Positions 1 through 6,431 of a DNA stretch of 9,359 nt are shown piece by piece; the stretch's first letter is position 1, and every line of letters begins with the position of its first letter. Location of the stretch: contig JAGFXQ010000121.1 of assembly GCA_017861355.1 (NCBI GenBank), forward strand, positions 1-9,359, written 5' to 3'. The stretch is from Bacillota bacterium (GTDB taxonomy: Bacteria; Bacillota; Clostridia; Lachnospirales; Lachnospiraceae). Made by a program: the position numbers and the translations under genes. Below the pieces are notes generated by a model that saw only the letters and a list, made by a program, of their open reading frames with translations, did no database searches and was not told where the DNA came from.

Positions 1-638
1 ACGATCTCTCCGGGGCCTAATTCTTTATAATCGGTGTAGCCAAGATTCAGATAAGCAAAGCTCTCGAAGGAGAAACAGAAGGCATCTTCCTTCTTACCGA
101 CGGTGATCGGTGTTCTTCCCATCTTATCTCGGGCTGCATAGATTCCCTTGGGTGTCATAAGAAGAATAGAGATGGAGCCGTCGATGCGCTCCTGAGCATA
201 CCGAAGACCCTCGACCAGGTTGTCCCTCTGGTTGATGATGGCCGCTACCAGCTCAGTGGCATTCAGATCTCCACCACTCATTTCGAGAAAATGTGTATTA
301 CCGGAATGGAAGATATCCTTTGCGATGTCTTCCATATTATTAATCTTACCAACGGTGGTGATGGAATAGGTGCCATGGTGTGAACGCACCAGCAGGGGTT
401 GGGATTCATAATCCGAGATGCAGCCGATGCCGAGATTTCCTTTCATCAAGTTGACATCCTTCTCGAATTTTGTTCGAAAAGGGGAGTTCTCGATGTTGTG
501 TATCGCACGATCAAAGCCGTTTTCGTTGTATACGGCCATTCCGCCTCGTCTGGTTCCAAGATGTGAGTGATAATCCGTTCCGAAAAATAAGTCAAATACG
601 CAATCCGTCTTGGATGCTACTGCAAAAAAGCCGCCCAT
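1..638 (-). CDS. Amidophosphoribosyltransferase-like class II glutamine amidotransferase (partial, 3' end off window)
   Basis: The visible 212 residues are the N-terminal Ntn-hydrolase (class II glutamine amidotransferase) domain of a PurF-like protein. Recognisable blocks are HLGTRRGGM at residues 26-34, GCISDYESQPLL at 72-83, ERIDGSISILL at 150-160 and AARDKMGRTPI at 168-178, matching the order in PurF. PurF makes phosphoribosylamine from PRPP and glutamine, the first step of purine synthesis; the PRPP-binding domain would lie beyond the left edge. The start is ATG at 638, because GGAGG at 648-652 sits 9 bases upstream; the out-of-frame ATG at 645 is too close to it. Oddly, the protein starts Met-Gly-Gly-Phe-Phe where PurF has Met-Cys-Gly-Ile-Phe, so the catalytic Cys is missing, and the usual Asn-Gly oxyanion segment reads KINN (98-101). 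It is therefore probably a divergent paralogue without glutaminase activity. I am confident of the family and unsure of the function, so no symbol is given. Confidence 0.8.
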   Translation of the reverse strand, partial: MGGFFAVASKTDCVFDLFFGTDYHSHLGTRRGGMAVYNENGFDRAIHNIENSPFRTKFEKDVNLMKGNLGIGCISDYESQPLLVRSHHGTYSITTVGKINNMEDIAKDIFHSGNTHFLEMSGGDLNATELVAAIINQRDNLVEGLRYAQERIDGSISILLMTPKGIYAARDKMGRTPITVGKKEDAFCFSFESFAYLNLGYTDYKELGPGEI

Positions 639-804
639 ATCCCATTTCCTCCAATTGAAAAGTATAATAAAAGTATGAAAAGGTACTTATCAACTTAAAT
701 CATATATCAACCAAAGAATCTTGTAAACGAACCCACCTATTATTAATTCTAATCTTATTTATTACTAGATCCAGCCTCCGTCCACCTCGTTCCCTTTTAA
801 TTTA
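639..804. other. 166-base intergenic spacer
   Basis: The spacer lies between the PhnP-like gene and the PurF-like gene, both on the minus strand. It holds the PurF-like promoter near its left end. I see no open frame with a ribosome binding site and no hairpin with a T tract that would end transcription of the upstream gene. Confidence 0.5.
648..693 (-). promoter_or_regulatory. Putative sigma-A promoter and ribosome binding site of the PurF-like gene
   Basis: Read on the minus strand, TTGATA (688-693) is followed after 18 bases by TATTAT (664-669); each differs from consensus at one position. Transcription would start about 20 bases before the GGAGG at 648-652. This suggests that the PurF-like gene is transcribed on its own, although read-through from the gene upstream is possible because no clear terminator lies in between. 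Confidence 0.5.
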
Positions 805-1632
805 CTAAAAAATCACTGTCATGCCATCGTATGCGACATGGATTCCATAGGGCTTTGCCAGAGCTTTCATTTCAGAATGTAGCATATGTCCATTGTGTGA
901 GAAATGGGTAAGAATGATTTGAGTATTATCGTAAATACAATGAAGCGATCTTAGTGTATTAATCAGTTCTAAGCTATTCGGGAATCCAAGGTGATTATTT
1001 CTTTGTTCATACTTCATATGTGTACAGTCTAAGGAAAGACAATCTATTTGCTTATTGTGTAGGTAGTTCAAGGTTTCTTCCGGAAACCATCCGGTATCGT
1101 TCCCGTATAGTAAGGTTTTGCCGTCTTCCTCTATGAGATATAGATAACATTTTTCATTTGGATCATGATTGGCCAGTAATGGGGTTACGATATAGTCTTC
1201 TATCTTGACAGGAATATATTCGATTAGTTCCACACATTCAAGCTTACCGGATAGATGAGTATCCTCCGGGTTGTGAAGATATAGCTGATTGAATTTGTTC
1301 TTTAAGGTTGAGTTTCCGTACAAGGTCAAGGTCCCTTTGATATTATGGGAGAAACCTTCACATCGGAGTCCGAGATCTTCAAGATAAAGATGATCTTGAT
1401 GGGTGTGGGTTATGAGAATACTGCGAATATCTGAAAATCGGATTTGATATTGCAGCATATGACTGTAACTATCTGCTGGGAAATCAATTAATAAATGGTT
1501 ATCAATAATACTTTGAGAACGTGTGCGGATATTCTTGCCTCCTTTCATTCTGGCGTCTATACAGTACGAACAGTCACAGAAGATACCGGGATATCCTTCA
1601 GCGGCAGCGGTTCCGAGGTATTTTAATTCCAT
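805..1632 (-). CDS. PhnP-like metallo-beta-lactamase-fold phosphodiesterase
   Basis: This 275-residue protein is a metallo-beta-lactamase-fold hydrolase of the PhnP/ElaC-like type. The metal motif HTHQDH is at residues 76-81, with further likely ligands His156 (ANHDP), Asp179 (GNDTG) and His243 (THFSHNGH). A separate CxCx2C cluster (Cys19, Cys21, Cys24) after the opening LGTAAAEGYPG resembles the structural zinc site of PhnP, which hydrolyses 5-phosphoribosyl 1,2-cyclic phosphate. No signal peptide or membrane segment is present, so it should be cytoplasmic. The ATG at 1632 has AAGGAG (1641-1646) 8 bases upstream. It lies 84 bases downstream of an ADP-ribosylglycohydrolase-family gene on the same strand, which suggests a substrate such as a cyclic ribose phosphate or related phosphodiester. 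There is no phosphonate (phn) gene nearby, so the substrate may differ from that of PhnP. Fold and metal site are secure; the substrate is inferred. Confidence 0.85.
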   Translation of the reverse strand: MELKYLGTAAAEGYPGIFCDCSYCIDARMKGGKNIRTRSQSIIDNHLLIDFPADSYSHMLQYQIRFSDIRSILITHTHQDHLYLEDLGLRCEGFSHNIKGTLTLYGNSTLKNKFNQLYLHNPEDTHLSGKLECVELIEYIPVKIEDYIVTPLLANHDPNEKCYLYLIEEDGKTLLYGNDTGWFPEETLNYLHNKQIDCLSLDCTHMKYEQRNNHLGFPNSLELINTLRSLHCIYDNTQIILTHFSHNGHMLHSEMKALAKPYGIHVAYDGMTVIF

Positions 1633-1640
1633 TGTGTAGC

Positions 1641-1663
1641 CTCCTTATGTTTCGATAATAACA
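1641..1663 (-). promoter_or_regulatory. Possible extended -10 promoter and ribosome binding site of the PhnP-like gene
   Basis: On the minus strand, TGT followed directly by TATTAT (1655-1663) forms an extended -10 element about 10 bases upstream of the AAGGAG ribosome binding site (1641-1646). No -35 element is visible. It could give the PhnP-like gene extra transcription within the presumed two-gene operon. Confidence 0.25.
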
Positions 1664-1701
1664 TGTTAGTTACTTCTTGATTTGTCTTGTAATTTTTGAT
1701 T

Positions 1702-1717
1702 GACTGGAGTGACAGTC
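1702..1717. repeat. Short inverted repeat GACTG-6-CAGTC
   Basis: A perfect 5-base inverted repeat with a 6-base loop overlaps the last base of the stop codon of the ADP-ribosylglycohydrolase-like gene. It is not followed by a T tract on the minus strand, so it is at most a weak mRNA hairpin between the two genes and not a clear terminator. Confidence 0.3.
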
Positions 1718-2715
1718 TACTGTGACATAGTGGAGCGATAACGATCAATCTGATGGGATAAATCATCCAAATCGAGCTGGTTAACCGTAACAACTGTATT
1801 TATCATACTCTCCGGAATATTATGTCCTTTCGCATAGCAGCAGCATAGGACAGCCGCCAGACATCCAATGGTATCCGTGTCACCGCCAAGCATAGCGGAC
1901 ATACGGATTGCTTTAAATACATCATTCTTGCACCAGAGAAAGAGGGCAAGGGAGGAGATAAATACATCACAGGAAGAAATGGTAGTTCCGAATACATAAA
2001 ATAAAAAGTCCAGCAGTTCCTCGTCCGAGTGAAACTTTGGGATATAATCAAGCAGAACCGGGATGCGAGCCTTGCAGGAGGGAAAACAAGATAAGTCCAT
2101 ATCATGTGTATTAATCCTGCGGCCGATATCGCAGCCAATCGATGCTGACTGAACGACATCTTCTATTGTATGGTTTATACTGATAGCAAAAAGGGCATAA
2201 CCATACCCCATGGCAGCCTCCATTGCGATGTTGTTGTTATGGGTAGGTAATAACGTACTGATAATATTCTGATGTAGGGATACTAAATCGGTACTGCACA
2301 AGAAAGATGCAGGTACGCGCATGATCCCGCCGCAGGAGGTCCCGGAAGTACCTGCTTCATTAATTGCAGTACCCTCCTTTATAGCAAGGATAGCTTTCCT
2401 GGAGCTGGGGCCAATATATTTCTCTGGACTAACTGATTCATCATACCACCGTACCAGGCTGAATGCCGCTATCTCAGGAGTAATGCGAGCGAATTTACAA
2501 TAGTCCTGAAGGAGAAAGAGATTTTGTTCGGTATCATCTGTGACCTGGGCATAATCCATATCCTTATGTGCTAGTGCTGCTTCCGGATAAAGAAGAGTAT
2601 CAATGGATTGATAGGTGGCTTTTATCTGCTCTCTGGAGGCAAATTCGGTTACCTTTGCAAAACTGTCGCCGACAGCAAGAGCCTCAAGTATGCTTTTGAT
2701 TAATGTTTGTGTCAT
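1717..2715 (-). CDS. ADP-ribosylglycohydrolase family protein (DraG/ARH fold)
   Basis: The 332-residue protein has the ordered motifs of the all-alpha ADP-ribosylglycohydrolase family: GDSFA at residues 16-20, TDDTEQ at 59-64, GTSGTSCGGIMRV at 122-134, and AMLGGDTDTIGCLAAVL at 274-290. In this family the two Mg ions are held by acidic residues of the TDDT block (Asp60, Asp61) and the GDTDT block (Asp279, Asp281, with Thr282). Members remove ADP-ribose from proteins or small molecules, or hydrolyse related N-/O-glycosidic bonds. Length is typical, and no signal peptide or membrane segment is present. The ATG at 2715 has AGGAGGG (2721-2727) 5 bases upstream. It is first of a probable two-gene unit with the PhnP-like hydrolase. 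No ADP-ribosyltransferase is in the window, so a metabolic, nucleoside-like or RNA-related substrate is as likely as protein de-modification. A CCC run of cysteines (291-293) follows the last motif and may be incidental. Confidence 0.88.
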   Translation of the reverse strand: MTQTLIKSILEALAVGDSFAKVTEFASREQIKATYQSIDTLLYPEAALAHKDMDYAQVTDDTEQNLFLLQDYCKFARITPEIAAFSLVRWYDESVSPEKYIGPSSRKAILAIKEGTAINEAGTSGTSCGGIMRVPASFLCSTDLVSLHQNIISTLLPTHNNNIAMEAAMGYGYALFAISINHTIEDVVQSASIGCDIGRRINTHDMDLSCFPSCKARIPVLLDYIPKFHSDEELLDFLFYVFGTTISSCDVFISSLALFLWCKNDVFKAIRMSAMLGGDTDTIGCLAAVLCCCYAKGHNIPESMINTVVTVNQLDLDDLSHQIDRYRSTMSQ

Positions 2716-2734
2716 AGTGTCCCTCCTGACTGTT

Positions 2735-2749
2735 ACGAAAACGATTTGT
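2735..2749. promoter_or_regulatory. Possible LacI-family / cre-like operator
   Basis: The segment contains CGAAAACGATTTGT, centred on CG, which fits the catabolite-responsive element pattern (TGNAANCGNWNNCW) except at two positions. It lies 20-34 bases upstream of the ADP-ribosylglycohydrolase start, just above its ribosome binding site, where a repressor could block transcription. The symmetry is imperfect, so this is a weak candidate for CcpA or a local LacI-type repressor; no such regulator is encoded here. Confidence 0.25.
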
Positions 2750-2784
2750 CAAATGATAAGCATAAGCTAGCAGAAGGACTTACA

Positions 2785-2838
2785 ATGGTCAATAGTATGA
2801 AAAGAGATAATCATAATTCCTACAGAAAAAGTCATTAA
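2785..2838 (+). CDS. Possible 17-codon leader peptide
   Basis: ATG at 2785 is preceded by AGAAGGA (2772-2778) with a 6-base spacer, and the frame runs 17 codons to TAA (MVNSMKRDNHNSYRKSH). The product is basic and hydrophilic and resembles nothing I recognise. It may be a leader peptide of the kinase mRNA, or chance; the ribosome binding site is its only support. Confidence 0.15.
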   Translation: MVNSMKRDNHNSYRKSH

Positions 2839-2908
2839 ACTGATATTTCCCATCATTGGATGGGTAGCCATATTAATCTGGCTGATTTATACTATATCTA
2901 TGACTTGA
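2801..2908 (+). pseudogene. Possible gene remnant encoding one membrane-spanning segment
   Basis: An open frame of 35 codons, ending in TGA at 2906-2908, encodes EKVIKLIFPIIGWVAILIWL and a few more hydrophobic residues, a convincing transmembrane stretch flanked by charged residues. It has no ATG, GTG or TTG start before the hydrophobic part and is preceded by an in-frame stop. It could be the eroded end of a membrane protein gene. AT-rich DNA often gives hydrophobic chance frames, so confidence is low. Confidence 0.15.
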
Positions 2909-2976
2909 TACTGAGGCCGAAAGGGCAGGGGGAATTACCCAATATCTTGACTAAGATGGAATACAGAAGAAAGTGA
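2860..2976 (+). CDS. Doubtful 38-codon open frame upstream of the kinase
   Basis: The frame runs from ATG at 2860 to TGA at 2974-2976, ending 10 bases before the kinase start. The product begins MGSHINLADLYYIYD and ends in a basic MEYRRK. No ribosome binding site precedes the ATG and no family is recognised. Its position so close to the kinase, which has a poor ribosome binding site, would allow translational coupling if it is translated. It is most likely not a gene. Confidence 0.12.
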   Translation: MGSHINLADLYYIYDLILRPKGQGELPNILTKMEYRRK

Positions 2977-2986
2977 GTATAATATT

Positions 2987-4735
2987 ATGAAATTTAGGAC
3001 GATATCATCCAAACGGCATTTACTCTTAATTGTAGAAATATTCGTTATTCCTATGATCTTTTGTCTGGTGGTTTATAATTTTTATTCAATAAAAACTCTG
3101 AATAGTGAAGTGGCTCAGAGTGGAGAAAATACGATAGAACTTTACCAATCTCAAATTGAATACGATTTAAGAAGGCTAAGCCTAACCATCTCAGAGTATT
3201 GGGCCAATGATTTTGATCATACCAATATGCTGCACAAATTGGATGAATTAACGAGGCACCTATCAGGGTATGAAATTGGAGTAAAATACAGAGCGTTGCT
3301 CAGTAGTAACCGAAGTCTTGGCAGTATATTTATTGTCTCTGAGAAGAATAATCTTAATCGGTACATATGTCAGGAAGGGGTGTATTCCATAGATACGCAG
3401 GATGGAATGAGGGATATAGTTAATCTATGGCTCCGGGATCCTGATAAAAACTGTGCACAGGGATGGCAGCCGGTTCTGGTGAATGAGGAAGGCTTTCTGG
3501 TTCGAATGTTAGGATATAATGGAGGATACACCATTCTTTTCATTGATTTACGAGCAACGATTCAAAGCCAGATTAAGAATCGATCCGAAGAAGAAGGATT
3601 TCTTTATTATGCAACAATAGAGGGAGAGGCACTCACAAGGCTGAAGGAAGTGGATGAAAGTAACCTGACATTAGACAAATTAGATAAGAAATATTATCTA
3701 ACGAAGGATGTTCCCAGATACATGGTAGTGAATCAATATTCTGATATGCTTCATGTCCGGATCTTTTTCTTTATTCCATATAAAGGGTATTTTTCATATA
3801 TGAATTGGATGCAGACCTTGCTATTGCTATTATCTCTTTTGATGGTTTTGTTAATCCCGTTTTGTTATATCTTAATCTCTAAGTCATATTTCCGACCAAT
3901 GGAGAATTTGATCAGGACAATGGAGAGAATCAGAGACGGTAATATTAATGAGAAAGTAGTATCTAATTATAAGATACAAGAATTTCAGAAGGTAAATGAC
4001 ACATTTAATCAGATGATGGCAGAGATTACGAATTTGAAAATCGAATCCTGGGAGAGGGAATTGCAGAAAAACCGTGCAGAGTTACAATATCTACAGCTTC
4101 AGCTTAAACCCCATTTCTTTCTCAATTGCCTGAAACATCTCTATGGGATGGCTGAATTAAAGCGTATTGATAAAATGCAGGACATGATTATACATATCTC
4201 CAGTTATCTTAGATATTTTTTCAAAGATAATATGACGCTGGTGACAATAGAAGACGAAATAAATCATGTACGTAATTATGTCTCGCTACAGAAGGATAGT
4301 CTCGAGCAGGATGTTGAATGTGAAATTGAGATTGAAGAACAACTAAAGGACTGTATTATTCCAGTATTATTGATTCAGCCCTTTGTTGAGAACTCACTTA
4401 AGTATGGAAGAAAAGCCAACCAAACTTTACAGCTTGAGATCCGGATCATCGAACTGAAAATGGAGGAGGAAAAGCTGCTTGATATTATTATTACGGATAA
4501 TGGAAATGGCTTTAGCCAGGAGGTATTAAAGCAACTAAATACTCATACCTCATACCAGTACACAGAGAACAATGTTGGAATTGCGAACATTCGTCAGAGA
4601 TTATATCTGATCTATGGGGATAAGGCAGTTCTGCACTGCAACAACACAGTAGATGGGGCGCAGTGTGAGATGATCTTGCCGGTAGCGGTACCTAAAGAGA
4701 CGAGGGATGCTAGTAGAAAGGAGTGCGGGGAATGA
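2987..4735 (+). CDS. YesM-type sensor histidine kinase
   Basis: This 582-residue membrane kinase is the sensor half of a YesM/YesN two-component system. A first transmembrane helix spans about residues 12-33, an extracellular sensor region about 34-272 (probably Cache-like, by position), and a second helix about 276-299. A HAMP-like linker (about 300-352, starting YFRPMENLIRTMERI) and a short coiled stretch follow. The His_kinase block QLKPHFFLNCL contains the phospho-accepting His376; the more usual form is QINPHFLYNTL. The ATPase domain shows the N box QPFVENSLKYG (Asn469), DNGNGF at 504-509 and NVGIANIRQRL at 529-539. All catalytic blocks are intact, so it should be active. The start has only a weak ribosome binding site (AAAGTGAG, 9 bases upstream), unlike the other genes, which suggests low expression. 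It overlaps the response regulator by ATGA. Neighbouring transporter genes suggest that it senses an extracellular sugar, directly or through the binding protein. Confidence 0.92.
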   Translation: MKFRTISSKRHLLLIVEIFVIPMIFCLVVYNFYSIKTLNSEVAQSGENTIELYQSQIEYDLRRLSLTISEYWANDFDHTNMLHKLDELTRHLSGYEIGVKYRALLSSNRSLGSIFIVSEKNNLNRYICQEGVYSIDTQDGMRDIVNLWLRDPDKNCAQGWQPVLVNEEGFLVRMLGYNGGYTILFIDLRATIQSQIKNRSEEEGFLYYATIEGEALTRLKEVDESNLTLDKLDKKYYLTKDVPRYMVVNQYSDMLHVRIFFFIPYKGYFSYMNWMQTLLLLLSLLMVLLIPFCYILISKSYFRPMENLIRTMERIRDGNINEKVVSNYKIQEFQKVNDTFNQMMAEITNLKIESWERELQKNRAELQYLQLQLKPHFFLNCLKHLYGMAELKRIDKMQDMIIHISSYLRYFFKDNMTLVTIEDEINHVRNYVSLQKDSLEQDVECEIEIEEQLKDCIIPVLLIQPFVENSLKYGRKANQTLQLEIRIIELKMEEEKLLDIIITDNGNGFSQEVLKQLNTHTSYQYTENNVGIANIRQRLYLIYGDKAVLHCNNTVDGAQCEMILPVAVPKETRDASRKECGE

Positions 4736-6309
4736 AGCTTTTAATTGTTGATGACCAACCTACTGTAATTGAAGGAATTTTAGTGGGTGTTAATTGGGAA
4801 CGGCTCACTGTCGAGCAGAAATTTACCGCCCATAATATCTTTGAAGCAAAGGATGTCATTCAGGCGCATCCGGTTGACATATTGCTTTGCGATATTGAGA
4901 TGCCAATGGGAAGTGGTTTAGAGCTATACGAATGGGTATTGGAGCAGGGATATCCTATTAAATGTATATTCCTTACCTCCCATTCGGAGTTCTCCTATGC
5001 ACAAAAAGCAATTCACCTGCAGGGTTTTGATTATCTACTGCAGCCAGTAACTTATAGGGAAATAGAGGAATCACTGCAGAAGGCAATTGACCGCATTACA
5101 ATGGATGCAATTGTTAAAAATTATTATGATTACGCCTTGGATCTGAAGAAGAGGGAGAAAGAAACCTTAGGTAGTGTATTAAGAGAATATTTACTAGGGC
5201 TGCGTAGGGATGTGAAAGAGGTTGCCAGATATTTATCTCTTCTATCTTATGAAATAGAGGAAGATAGTCTGTGCAATATAGTGATGATACAATTGCTTGA
5301 GGCAGAGGGTGAACGTTGGGAAAATAATCTATTACAATATACAATCGATAATATATGGTCTGAATTACTAATGGCAGAGGCGGACCGAATTGTTGTTGTC
5401 AGTATGGACAGTGAACATTTTATCTTACTTTACCGGAAGCAGGGGGATATGTTTAATATAAAGCCGGCTATGCTTAAGTTTATTAAGACAGGAGAGCAGT
5501 TGTTTCAATGTAAAATAGCATTGTACCCGGGTGGAATAGCAACATTTCCCCAACTCCCAGGTAAAGTAAAGGATTTGAATAAAAGGTGTCGTCAGAATGT
5601 AGTTAAAAAAGATGGGATTCTGGAAGATGACAGTAATGAAACAATCGAATTGGACTATCTTGCCCCGGATTGCAATAAATGGGCACAATATATCAAAGAC
5701 GGTTATTATGATTTACTGAAGCAAGAGGCATGCGGGTATCTGGACCGCCTGATGCGTAACGGTAAGATGAATGATGAGGTGCTGCGGAGGTTTCATCAGG
5801 ACTATATCTACTTATTTTTAGATGCAATCCGAAATTATAAATACGGAAAGAGTGGTATCGGGATTGAGGGAGAGAACGATTATAATTATGAAGCTTTAAT
5901 GAACTCCTATACCTCTGTTGCAAGAATGAAAAGTCTTATTGTGTTTACATTAAATTATCTTAAAACCATGTATGACCAGGTGGATGCCAGTCAATCACGT
6001 ATGGATGAAATACTTAATTATATTCATAAGAATATTCAGAAGAACATAACCAGAAAGGATGTTGCAGAAGCGGTTTATTTAAATCCGGAATACCTTTCCA
6101 GATTATTTCGGAAAGAAAAAGGAATGAAGCTGTCAGACTATATCCTGCAGGAAAAGATGAATATAGCGAAGCTTATGCTGGAAACGACCGATTTCTCAGT
6201 CAGTATCATAGCATCAAAAGTGGGCTACAGTAATTTCTCACACTTTGCACAGTCGTTTAAGCGGTTATTCGGCGTATCACCCAGTGAAATCAAACAGAAC
6301 CTTACATAA
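4732..6309 (+). CDS. YesN-type response regulator with AraC-family DNA-binding domain
   Basis: The 525-residue regulator has a CheY-like receiver at residues 1-122, a long middle region, and a C-terminal AraC/XylS double helix-turn-helix at about 424-525 (from MDEILNYIHKN; second-helix signature VGYSNFSHFAQSFKRLFGVSP). The receiver shows the acidic pair Asp7-Asp8, phospho-acceptor Asp54 (LLCDIEMP) and Thr82. The usual Lys of DYLLKP is Gln104 here (DYLLQPV). I chose the ATG at 4732, which gives MKLLIVDDQ and lies 8 bases after AAAGGAG (4717-4723). A GTG at 4723 would fall on the ribosome binding site and add only three residues. The start overlaps the kinase stop (ATGA), so translation is probably coupled. 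It most likely activates the binding protein and permease genes that follow, after phosphorylation by the kinase. Confidence 0.93.
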   Translation: MKLLIVDDQPTVIEGILVGVNWERLTVEQKFTAHNIFEAKDVIQAHPVDILLCDIEMPMGSGLELYEWVLEQGYPIKCIFLTSHSEFSYAQKAIHLQGFDYLLQPVTYREIEESLQKAIDRITMDAIVKNYYDYALDLKKREKETLGSVLREYLLGLRRDVKEVARYLSLLSYEIEEDSLCNIVMIQLLEAEGERWENNLLQYTIDNIWSELLMAEADRIVVVSMDSEHFILLYRKQGDMFNIKPAMLKFIKTGEQLFQCKIALYPGGIATFPQLPGKVKDLNKRCRQNVVKKDGILEDDSNETIELDYLAPDCNKWAQYIKDGYYDLLKQEACGYLDRLMRNGKMNDEVLRRFHQDYIYLFLDAIRNYKYGKSGIGIEGENDYNYEALMNSYTSVARMKSLIVFTLNYLKTMYDQVDASQSRMDEILNYIHKNIQKNITRKDVAEAVYLNPEYLSRLFRKEKGMKLSDYILQEKMNIAKLMLETTDFSVSIIASKVGYSNFSHFAQSFKRLFGVSPSEIKQNLT

Positions 6310-6431
6310 GTCATGGATAGAATACTTTGTGTCACTATCCGGGTAGCTGGTGAATGATCAGATTATATATAATCAGTTCATAGGTTAGAGATAGTTCTTA
6401 CCTAAGCTAAATAAAGGAGGAGTGTAGGAAT
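6310..6431 (+). promoter_or_regulatory. Regulatory spacer before the transporter genes
   Basis: This 122-base gap is the likely target region of the AraC-type regulator. It contains GGATAG/CTATCC arms (6315-6320 and 6335-6340), a perfect 14-base palindrome GATTATATATAATC (6361-6374) that includes TATAAT at 6368-6373, and a third inverted repeat, TAGGTTAG/CTTACCTA (6381-6388 and 6397-6404, one mismatch). The TATAAT has no good -35 at 16-18 bases, as expected for an activator-dependent promoter, but this remains a guess. The ribosome binding site AAAGGAGG is at 6413-6420, 11 bases before the ATG. Confidence 0.45.
6361..6374. repeat. Perfect 14-base palindrome GATTATATATAATC
   Basis: The palindrome lies 57 bases upstream of the binding-protein start and overlaps a -10-like TATAAT. 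It could be an operator for a dimeric regulator or part of the promoter itself. The AraC-type regulators of this family usually bind direct rather than inverted repeats, so it may belong to another regulator or be a product of AT-rich sequence. Confidence 0.4.

Larger units (their letters stand above)
2716..2986. other. Divergent intergenic region (271 bases)
   Basis: It separates the minus-strand enzyme genes from the plus-strand kinase operon, so both must start from here or be fed from outside. TTGACA occurs on the minus strand at 2747-2752 and TATAAT on the plus strand at 2978-2983, but neither has a partner at a workable distance. The region holds a cre-like site and the small frames listed separately. 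No structured RNA gene or terminator is evident. Confidence 0.5.

Noticed and set aside
470..658. 62-codon plus-strand open frame
   Set aside because: It lies antisense over the start of the PurF-like gene and its promoter, has no family resemblance and no good ribosome binding site.
1702..1717. GACTG/CAGTC hairpin as a terminator between the two minus-strand genes
   Set aside because: The stem has only five pairs and no T tract follows on the minus strand.
1803..2503. Open frames of 118 (minus) and 60 (plus) codons inside the ADP-ribosylglycohydrolase gene
   Set aside because: They overlap a gene with complete family motifs in another frame and show no recognisable domains of their own.
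2747..2752. TTGACA on the minus strand as the -35 of the ADP-ribosylglycohydrolase promoter
   Set aside because: At 16-18 bases downstream the sequence is the ribosome binding site region and nothing resembles a -10 box.
2978..2983. TATAAT just before the kinase start as a -10 box
   Set aside because: The nearest -35-like TTGACT (2947-2952) is 25 bases away, and transcription would begin inside the coding sequence.
4723..4731. GTG at 4723 as start of the response regulator
   Set aside because: It overlaps the AAAGGAG ribosome binding site, whereas the ATG at 4732 is correctly spaced and gives the standard receiver N-terminus.
5114..5923. Three minus-strand open frames of 76-87 codons
   Set aside because: They are antisense to the response regulator, whose frame is continuous from receiver to AraC domain, and resemble no protein family.
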